Positions 32,365 through 37,574 of a DNA stretch of 37,574 nucleotides are shown here, one piece after another. Position 1 is the first letter of the stretch. Each line of letters begins with the position of its first letter. The stretch comes from Marinobacter sp. (GTDB lineage: Bacteria > Pseudomonadota > Gammaproteobacteria > Pseudomonadales > Oleiphilaceae). Both the position numbers and the translations under genes were made by a program. The notes beneath the pieces were generated by a model. It searched no databases and was not told the origin of the DNA. It worked only from the letters and a program-made list of their open reading frames with translations. Location: contig JAJUKC010000017.1 in NCBI GenBank assembly GCA_029264995.1, positions 1 through 37,574 of the forward strand. The letters are read 5' to 3'.

Positions 32365-33552
32365 ATGCCCCTGAGTTATCCGGCCACCGCCGCCGATTAC
32401 CAGAAACTCGCCCGCCGTAAACTGCCCCGTTTTCTGGCGGATTATCTGGACGGCGGAGCCACCGAAGAGCAAACCCTGCGGGCCAATGTCAGCGGCTGGC
32501 AGGATATCGCCCTGCGCCAGCGTGTGTTGATTGATGTCGATGACGTGGACACCCGCGCCGAGCTGGCCGGCCAATCCTGCAGCATGCCTCTCGCCCTGGC
32601 GCCCCTTGGGCTGGCCGGGATGATGGCGCAACGAGGAGAAGCCCAGGCTGTGAAGGCAGCCAACGCCGCCGGGGTACCGTTCACCCTGTCCACCGTTGGC
32701 ATCTGCCCGCTGGACGAAGTGAAAGCCGCCGCCAATGCACCCTTTTGGTTCCAGTTGTACATGATTCGTGACCGGGAGTACGTGGACACTCTGCTGAAAA
32801 AAGCCTGGAATGCCGGCTGCCAGACCCTGATTTTCACCATCGACCTGCCCCTGCCCGGCCCCAGGCACCGGGACACCCGCAACGGTCTGGACAGCAGCGG
32901 TGCCCGTTCCGTCGCCCTCAAGGCACAGCAACTGCTGTCTCGGCCAGGATGGCTTTGGCAGGTGGCCATAAAAGGCAACCCCCTGACCTTCGGCAACCTG
33001 AGCGACGCGGTGCCAGAGGCCAGTAACCTGGATTCCTTCAAGCAGTGGGTGGATACCCAGTTCGATGCCTCCGTTACCTGGCAAGCCATCGAATGGCTGC
33101 GGGAACGCTGGCCCGGCAAGCTGATCCTCAAGGGCATTTTAGAAGTGGACGATGCCAAAGCAGCCGTCAACGTGGGTGCCGATGGCATCGTGGTCTCCAA
33201 CCATGGCGGTCGCCAGCTCGACGGTGTAGCTGCCACCGCCAGCAAACTCCCTGATATTGTTGCCAGTGTTGGTAAAGACACCGAGATCCTGGTGGATGGT
33301 GGCATCCGCAACGGCGTGGACGTTTTTCGCGCCCTCGCCCTGGGGGCTAACGGCGTGATGGTTGGCCGGCCCTGGGCCTGGGCCCTGGCGGCGGAAGGCC
33401 AGGCCGGATTAACCCGACTATTGAACACCTGGCAGCAGGAATTGAAACTGGCCATGACCCTGACCGGCGTCACCCGAACTGCCGACATCAGCGCGGCCCA
33501 CCTGGACCTGTCAAACCCACACACATTGACCCAAGCTGGAGAACAACAATGA
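32365..33552 (+). CDS. FMN-dependent alpha-hydroxy-acid dehydrogenase (LldD/MdlB-like)
   Basis: The 395-residue enzyme belongs to the family of L-lactate dehydrogenase LldD, (S)-mandelate dehydrogenase and glycolate oxidase. It shows the TIM-barrel features PLALAPLGLAGMMAQRGE, FQLYMIRDREYVDTLL, IDLPLPGPRHRDTRNG, KGILEVDDAKAAVNVGADGIVVSNHGGRQLDG with catalytic His280, and LVDGGIRNGVDVFRALALGANGVMVGRP for FMN phosphate. It oxidises (S)-2-hydroxy acids to 2-keto acids. GGAGG eight bases upstream sets the ATG. It begins four bases after the FAD dehydrogenase stop and its TGA overlaps the ThDP enzyme start. Specificity cannot be read with confidence. Confidence 0.92.
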   Translation: MPLSYPATAADYQKLARRKLPRFLADYLDGGATEEQTLRANVSGWQDIALRQRVLIDVDDVDTRAELAGQSCSMPLALAPLGLAGMMAQRGEAQAVKAANAAGVPFTLSTVGICPLDEVKAAANAPFWFQLYMIRDREYVDTLLKKAWNAGCQTLIFTIDLPLPGPRHRDTRNGLDSSGARSVALKAQQLLSRPGWLWQVAIKGNPLTFGNLSDAVPEASNLDSFKQWVDTQFDASVTWQAIEWLRERWPGKLILKGILEVDDAKAAVNVGADGIVVSNHGGRQLDGVAATASKLPDIVASVGKDTEILVDGGIRNGVDVFRALALGANGVMVGRPWAWALAAEGQAGLTRLLNTWQQELKLAMTLTGVTRTADISAAHLDLSNPHTLTQAGEQQ

Positions 33553-35207
33553 CTAACGGCGCTCAGGCACTCATGAAAACCCTGGTGGATTCGGGTATTG
33601 AAGTCTGCTTTACCAACCCCGGCACCAGCGAAATGCATTTTGTCGCCGCTCTGGACAGCGAACCCAAAATGCGAGCGGTACTGGCACTGTTTGAAGGCGT
33701 GGCCACCGGTGCCGCCGACGGCTACGCCCGGATGGCGGACAAACCCGCTGCCACCCTGCTGCACCTGGGCTGCGGCCTGGGCAATGGCCTGGCCAACCTG
33801 CACAACGCCCGCAAAGGCAAGGTGCCGGTGGTCAACATTGTTGGCGACCATGCCACCTACCATGTGAAATACGACGCCCAGTTGCAGTCCGACATCGAAA
33901 CCGTGGCCCGCAACATCTCCCCCAATTTTGTGCGCACGTCACAAAGCACCGAAGCCCTTTGCCAGGACGCCGCCGAAGCCATCACTGCCGCCCGGGGCCT
34001 GCCGGGCCAGGTCGCCACGCTGATTCTGCCGGCGGACGTATCCTGGGGCGAAGGCGGCAAACCGTGTGCCGCACCCACTCAACCGCAAGCGCCTGCCGCT
34101 GAAGATAACGCTGTTAAGGCCGCCGCCGAGGCCATTGGCAGCGGCAAGAAAACCGCCCTGCTGCTGGGTGGCCGCGCCCTGAGAGAGCCAGCCCTGCTGG
34201 AAGCAGCCCGCATTGCCGCCCACAACGGTGTCACCCTGTTTGCTGAAACCTTCCCGACCCGTATCGAACGGGGCGCCGGCCTGCCGCCGGTGGAGCGGAT
34301 CGCCTACCTGGCAGAACTCGCTACCCTGCAGCTTTCCGAGTTCGACCATCTGATTCTGGTGGACGCCAAGGCGCCGGTATCTTTCTTCGCCTATCCGGGA
34401 AAACAGAGTTACCTGGTGCCGGACAACTGCACCGCGCACACCCTGAGCACGCCGGAACAGGATGCCACCGCCAGCCTCAAGAAGCTGGCCGATACCCTCG
34501 GTGCCAGCAGTGCCCAACCAAAACTGCAGGCGCCTGGCCGCCCCGGCCTGCCCAAAGGCAAACTCACCGCCGAAAAGGTTTGCCGGGCGGTGGGCGAACT
34601 GATGCCCGAGAACAGCATCATTGTGGACGAATCCATCACCTCCGGCCTGATGCTGAACGCCATGACCGCTGGCTCGCCGAGGCACGACATGATCACCCTC
34701 ACCGGCGGGGCCATCGGGCAAGGCATGCCCAACGCCATCGGCGCAGCCATCGCCTGTCCGGATCGCCAGGTTTACGCACTGATCGGTGACGGCACCGCCA
34801 TGTACACCAACCAGGCCCTGTGGACCATGGCGCGGGAAAACCTGAACGTGACCACCATTATCTTCAACAACGCCTCCTACTCAATCCTGAACGTAGAGCT
34901 GGAACGGGTTGGCGCCGAAGAAGCCGGGGCCAAGGCCAAGTCCCAGCTCGACATCAGTGGCCCGGTCACCAACTACGCGCTGCTGGCCCAGAGCATGGGC
35001 GTTCACGGCACCCGGGTAACCACGGCGGAAGAGCTGATCAAAGCCATGGAATACGCCAAACACAACCCCGGCCCCCACCTGATCGAAGCAGTAGTGCCGG
35101 AATCCCTGAATGGCGTGAAAAGAAAGGTTCTGCCCTGGCTGCTGAAATCGCTGCCGAGCCTGCCAAGGCCACTGACCAAGGCGCTTAAGAAAAAGATTGC
35201 GCCCTGA
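33549..35207 (+). CDS. ThDP-dependent enzyme, acetolactate synthase/benzoylformate decarboxylase-like
   Basis: The 552-residue ThDP enzyme has the N-terminal Pyr domain with catalytic Glu49 (LALFEGVATGAADGYARM), a central domain (about 190-330) and a C-terminal PP domain. The PP domain has the GDG motif near 413-415 (IGDGTAMYTNQALWTMAR) and the NN of the ThDP/Mg signature (IIFNNASYSILNVE). It is annotated in databases as acetolactate synthase-like, but the central LPGQVATLILPADVSWGE differs from the classical RPGPV pattern and no regulatory subunit follows. Next to an alpha-hydroxy-acid dehydrogenase, a 2-keto acid decarboxylase or carboligase role, as in mandelate metabolism, fits. ATG overlaps the preceding TGA (ATGA). 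Confidence 0.88.
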   Translation: MTNGAQALMKTLVDSGIEVCFTNPGTSEMHFVAALDSEPKMRAVLALFEGVATGAADGYARMADKPAATLLHLGCGLGNGLANLHNARKGKVPVVNIVGDHATYHVKYDAQLQSDIETVARNISPNFVRTSQSTEALCQDAAEAITAARGLPGQVATLILPADVSWGEGGKPCAAPTQPQAPAAEDNAVKAAAEAIGSGKKTALLLGGRALREPALLEAARIAAHNGVTLFAETFPTRIERGAGLPPVERIAYLAELATLQLSEFDHLILVDAKAPVSFFAYPGKQSYLVPDNCTAHTLSTPEQDATASLKKLADTLGASSAQPKLQAPGRPGLPKGKLTAEKVCRAVGELMPENSIIVDESITSGLMLNAMTAGSPRHDMITLTGGAIGQGMPNAIGAAIACPDRQVYALIGDGTAMYTNQALWTMARENLNVTTIIFNNASYSILNVELERVGAEEAGAKAKSQLDISGPVTNYALLAQSMGVHGTRVTTAEELIKAMEYAKHNPGPHLIEAVVPESLNGVKRKVLPWLLKSLPSLPRPLTKALKKKIAP

Positions 35208-35219
35208 AGGGCTAATTAG

Positions 35220-35255
35220 AAAGGGCGCAGCCACTGGAGAATGGCTGCGCCCTTT
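35220..35255. terminator. Bidirectional terminator-like hairpin
   Basis: A perfect 14-bp stem joins 35220-35233 (AAAGGGCGCAGCCA) with 35242-35255 around an eight-base loop. It lies between the convergent ThDP gene and the unknown gene at 35259-35747. Because the arms begin with AAA and end with TTT, it can terminate in both directions, though the T-tracts are only three long. Confidence 0.65.
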
Positions 35256-35258
35256 GGA

Positions 35259-35747
35259 TCAGAAAACACCCAACTCATCCAGAATTTTTAGTGCATCGAA
35301 AGGCTCGTCAAAATAATGATAATTCGCCAGTTCAGCCAACATATCTGGAGGAAGGTTGTTTAAATGTTCGTAGAAGCCCCAAGATGACACGTGAAGTAGA
35401 AATTGCTTGTCAGCGGCATACGTTTTAGTAGCCTCACTCACATCACGGGACTCGAGAATGGCTCCGACGATGAACGATGCATCACCTATTTCAGGCATCG
35501 TGCAGTTATGGAGGGATATAGAGCTTTTAGACACGAGAAAGCGCCTCACATCATCGTCGTCATACCTTCTCAGTACATCTAATGCATCGTCTCCCGGTGA
35601 ATATCTATTACTCTCGACCCTTTCGCATGCAACCAATTTTTCCTCGTACTTCTGTAATTTCAGGTCAATAGTTCTCCTGGCGAAATCAGGGCCTTCAGCC
35701 AAAACAAGCCCAGGGAAAAGAAGACAGATAATCATTACACGTTTCAT
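35259..35747 (-). CDS. Exported protein of unknown function
   Basis: The 162-residue product has a signal peptide (MKRVMIICLLFPGLVLA, cleavage before EGPD). The mature protein is acidic and mostly helical, with two Cys (VACERVE and LHNCTMPE) that could form a disulfide. I recognise no family. The ATG follows AGGAGG by seven bases and comes immediately after the TAA of the upstream gene, so the two form an operon. Base composition and codon use are more AT-rich than the rest of the window, a sign of recent acquisition. An immunity or inhibitor role is only a guess based on size, export signal and pairing. Confidence 0.7.
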   Translation of the reverse strand: MKRVMIICLLFPGLVLAEGPDFARRTIDLKLQKYEEKLVACERVESNRYSPGDDALDVLRRYDDDDVRRFLVSKSSISLHNCTMPEIGDASFIVGAILESRDVSEATKTYAADKQFLLHVSSWGFYEHLNNLPPDMLAELANYHYFDEPFDALKILDELGVF

Positions 35748-36086
35748 TTATACACCTCCTGTGCAGCCGCTATAGATAGCCTTCCAGAACTGACGCTGCT
35801 CATAGCTCTTACCAGGAGACAAGTATTGCATTCTAGCTTCCTTTTCTATTGATTTTCTTACAATATCTCCTGCCTGAGACATTGCTTTCGTGAAAAGAAC
35901 GAAGTCAAAGCCACTGATATTGAAGGTCGCTTGTGCCGAATTATTTCCAAGAAATATCGTTGCCAACGCCCCTGCGGGCATTATAATTTCGAGCATATTC
36001 CCTGCCCTTTGTCTTCTGCGAATATCCTCGATGGCTTCCCAATCATCATAATCAAGCTTCAGTCCAGTAATATCAGGACATTCCAT
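35748..36086 (-). CDS. Protein of unknown function, small, AT-rich cassette
   Basis: The 112-residue product has one weakly hydrophobic segment (IIMPAGALATIFLGN, about 34-48), an Asp/Glu-rich start and a C-terminal end YSGCTGGV. I recognise no family. AAGGAGG five bases before the ATG is a strong ribosome site. Its TAA touches the ATG of the next gene. It lies directly beside the IS630 left end, about 60 bases away; an outward promoter in the element could drive it. AT-richer than the core genes. Confidence 0.65.
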   Translation of the reverse strand: MECPDITGLKLDYDDWEAIEDIRRRQRAGNMLEIIMPAGALATIFLGNNSAQATFNISGFDFVLFTKAMSQAGDIVRKSIEKEARMQYLSPGKSYEQRQFWKAIYSGCTGGV

Positions 36087-36146
36087 TTTTTCCTCCTTGA
36101 GTTACACCGTCCATTTGTTGCATTCGAGAGACTACTAATGGGTACG

Positions 36147-36161
36147 AAAGTAAGCGAACAT
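36147..36161 (+). repeat. IS630 left terminal inverted repeat
   Basis: AAAGTAAGCGAACAT, perfectly inverted at 37239-37253. Confidence 0.85.
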
Positions 36162-36165
36162 TATT

Positions 36166-36171
36166 TATAAT
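36166..36171 (+). promoter_or_regulatory. -10 box of the transposase promoter
   Basis: TATAAT is perfect and gives a leader of about 35 bases to the transposase ATG. The matching -35 position falls inside the left inverted repeat and is poor, which is common for self-limiting transposase promoters. Confidence 0.5.
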
Positions 36172-36210
36172 ATAGCGGTCGTTCGCCAAGCTTATCGGAT
36201 ATCTACACAC

Positions 36211-37239
36211 ATGCGCCACGATGACGGTCGTAAACTTGATCACAAAACATTAGAAGCCATTCGCGTTCGCGCCGTTCAACGAGTCATGGATGGCGAAAGC
36301 CCGGAAGTCGTCATCAAAGCGCTGGGCATGAGCCGCGCACGAATTTACGAATGGCTGGCCGCCTACCGCGAGGGTGGCTTTGACGCACTCAAGGCCAAGC
36401 AAATTTCTGGTCGCCCCAAAAAACTGAGCGGGGCTCAGATCCGGGAGCTGTATACCTGGATAACGACCTTTACACCGGACCAGCTGAAGTTTGACTTTGC
36501 CCTGTGGACCCGGGGTCGTGTGCGTGAGCTCATTCGGCAAAAGTTCAACGTCCGGTTAAGCGATGTCTCGGTGGGTCGTCTGCTTCGAAACCTGGGGCTG
36601 ACGCCCCAGAAACCACTGCATCGGGCTTACCAGCAAAAAACAGAGGCCGTGAAGCAATGGAAAGAAGAGACCTACCCGGAAATCCGCAAGGAAGCCAAAA
36701 AAGTCGGTGCTACCATCTACTTCGGTGATGAAGCCAGTATCCGGTCTGATTATCACAGTGGCACGACCTGGGCGCCCAAGGGTGAAACTCCGATCATCCG
36801 CAATACCGGCAGTCGCTTCAGCATCAATCTGATCTCGGCCATCTCACCTCGTGGTGAGCTTCGCTTCAAAACGATTCAGGGCACCATGAACACCGATGCG
36901 TTTCTCGGTTTCCTCAAGGCTCTGGTGCAAGACGCTGACAAGCCGGTTTTCCTGATACTCGATAACCATCCGGTGCACCATGCTCGTCGCGTTCGCGAGT
37001 ATGTCGAGAGTCTTGACGGCAAACTCAAGCTGTTCTTCCTGCCGCCGTACTCGCCGGAGCTGAATCCTGATGAGTCTGTTTGGGGCTACATCAAATACCA
37101 CCACGTCGGTAAAAAGATCATCAACAGTAAGGAGCAACTTCGGAGCATTGTTTACCGGCAGCTTCGGCGCTTGCAGAAATTGCCAAAGCTATTGAAATCG
37201 TTTTTTGGTCATCCGGACCTGGCTTATATCTCCGGATGA
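36211..37239 (+). CDS. IS630-family transposase, intact
   Basis: The 342-residue transposase has an N-terminal helix-turn-helix region (about 12-75; VVIKALGMSRARIYEWLAAYREGG). A DDE catalytic domain follows: FGDEAS with Asp173, LDNHPVHHA with Asp251 and PPYSPELNPDE with Glu near 288. There is no frameshift, so the element may be active. Only one ORF is present. It is in the opposite direction to the two AT-rich unknown genes and to the lipoprotein ORF on the other side. Confidence 0.96.
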   Translation: MRHDDGRKLDHKTLEAIRVRAVQRVMDGESPEVVIKALGMSRARIYEWLAAYREGGFDALKAKQISGRPKKLSGAQIRELYTWITTFTPDQLKFDFALWTRGRVRELIRQKFNVRLSDVSVGRLLRNLGLTPQKPLHRAYQQKTEAVKQWKEETYPEIRKEAKKVGATIYFGDEASIRSDYHSGTTWAPKGETPIIRNTGSRFSINLISAISPRGELRFKTIQGTMNTDAFLGFLKALVQDADKPVFLILDNHPVHHARRVREYVESLDGKLKLFFLPPYSPELNPDESVWGYIKYHHVGKKIINSKEQLRSIVYRQLRRLQKLPKLLKSFFGHPDLAYISG

Positions 37240-37253
37240 TGTTCGCTTACTTT
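37239..37253 (-). repeat. IS630 right terminal inverted repeat
   Basis: Complement of the left repeat at 36147-36161; its first base is the last base of the transposase stop codon. Confidence 0.85.
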
Positions 37254-37335
37254 ATTTCGGATTAGTATCTCCGAATCAGCTCCATGTAAATCCGTGTATT
37301 TGCGACACAGGTAGCGAGGGCATAACGTACAGCTT

Positions 37336-37500
37336 CTACGCACGTATGAGGCGCGACGCCATGCCCCAAACCGGCCAGCCTTTCGGGCCTCCCGCCACGG
37401 ACACGGCGAAGTCGTACTTCCGGGGTTCCGATAAACAGGCTGTGACTAAAAGCGACAGCAGGATAATCACCCTGATTCTGAGAACCGTGTTATTGCGCAC
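37336..37500 (-). CDS. Small putative lipoprotein
   Basis: This is a 54-codon frame starting at GTG 37500, with GGGAGAG just upstream. The N-terminus has basic residues (RNNTVLRIR), a hydrophobic stretch (VIILLSLL) and a lipobox LVTAC with Cys22. The remaining 32 residues (SEPRKYDFAVSVAGGPKGWPVW and on) end at TAG. The short mature part suggests either a genuine small lipoprotein or a longer one cut short by a nonsense change. It follows the stop of an upstream frame by 14 bases. I recognise no family. Confidence 0.5.
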   Translation of the reverse strand: MRNNTVLRIRVIILLSLLVTACLSEPRKYDFAVSVAGGPKGWPVWGMASRLIRA

Positions 37501-37514
37501 TCACCTCTCCCAAA

Positions 37515-37574
37515 TCACAACTCGGTTAACCTGAGAAGTTGCTTCTCAATTTCCTGCGTCGCCATCTGACTGAC
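37515..37574 (-). CDS. 3' end of an unidentified gene (partial)
   Basis: An open frame enters from the right edge on the minus strand and ends at a TGA at 37515-37517; the visible C-terminus is VSQMATQEIEKQLLRLTEL. It would be co-transcribed with the lipoprotein frame downstream. A real gene is likely because the tight spacing and ribosome site fit an operon, but too little is visible to identify it. Confidence 0.35.
   Translation of the reverse strand, partial: VSQMATQEIEKQLLRLTEL

Larger units (their letters stand above)
36143..37254 (+). mobile_element. IS630-family insertion sequence
   Basis: A 15-bp perfect inverted repeat, AAAGTAAGCGAACAT at 36147-36161 and its complement at 37239-37253, bounds one complete transposase gene, giving an element of about 1.1 kb. 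TA dinucleotides lie at 36143-36144 and 37253-37254, as expected for the TA target of this family, but the two ends are not aligned to them identically (three extra bases on the left), so exact boundaries are uncertain by a few bases. The right repeat overlaps the transposase stop codon. Confidence 0.85.

Noticed and set aside
32442..33863. 473-codon open frame opposite the FMN and ThDP genes
   Set aside because: It spans two real genes on the other strand and its low-complexity Ser/Arg/Pro-rich translation is typical of antisense frames.
37205..37534. 109-codon plus-strand frame after the IS630 element
   Set aside because: It overlaps the transposase end and lies opposite the lipoprotein frame; no ribosome site and no recognisable protein.
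1..37574. CRISPR arrays, tRNA/rRNA genes, prophage or integron modules
   Set aside because: No regularly spaced direct repeats, no cloverleaf or rRNA sequence, and no integrase or phage structural genes were seen in the window.

Overview
The window looks like chromosome of a marine gammaproteobacterium, most likely Marinobacter or a close relative. This rests on moderately high GC coding DNA, Pseudomonas-type gene neighbourhoods (ffh next to ccsA/ypjD and a CorC-like gene; grxD near argF with an ABC ATPase behind it; dinB next to DUF1244, HopJ and minCDE) and the lifestyle genes present. The genus is inferred from gene content and was not tested by a search.

Layout. 1-7460: housekeeping genes. 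These are rpsP (partial) and ffh on the minus strand, then ccsA/ypjD, a CNNM/CBS (CorC/YfjD-like) membrane protein, a DUF1631 protein and a TonB-like protein on the plus strand, then grxD on the minus strand. 7661-11140: argF with an ABC ATPase, facing glpK. 11385-13749: an RstB/RstA-like two-component system (minus). 13992-15587: olsB-olsA for ornithine lipid synthesis. 15547-18236: a SlyD-like FKBP and an acetyl-CoA hydrolase/transferase family protein. 18379-20003: a small exported protein and the aldo/keto reductase tas. 20135-21869: a family 4 glycosyltransferase overlapping a PAP2 phosphatase. 22055-25775: dinB under a perfect LexA box, facing DUF1244-hopJ-minC-minD-minE. 25790-29645: DUF2804, a START-domain protein, a CBS protein and a PIN-PhoH ATPase. 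29649-35207: an AraC-type regulator divergent from a three-gene oxidative operon (FAD dehydrogenase, FMN alpha-hydroxy-acid dehydrogenase, ThDP enzyme). 35259-37574: an AT-richer accessory end with two unknown genes, an intact IS630-family element, a tiny lipoprotein and the tail of a further gene.

How genes work together. The strongest system-level signal is phosphate-starvation membrane remodelling. A four-unit array of PhoB-box half sites, exactly 11 bp apart, lies upstream of olsBA. A three-unit array lies upstream of the glycosyltransferase-PAP2 pair, followed 10 bp later by a -10-like hexamer. Both loci would make phosphorus-free membrane lipids. A second candidate system is the AraC-controlled operon: an 18-bp direct repeat with 22-bp period overlaps its likely -35 region, and its last two enzymes fit oxidation of a 2-hydroxy acid followed by ThDP-dependent processing of the 2-keto acid. 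A LexA box lies between dinB and the gene cluster ending in minCDE, so SOS control of both sides is possible but unproven.
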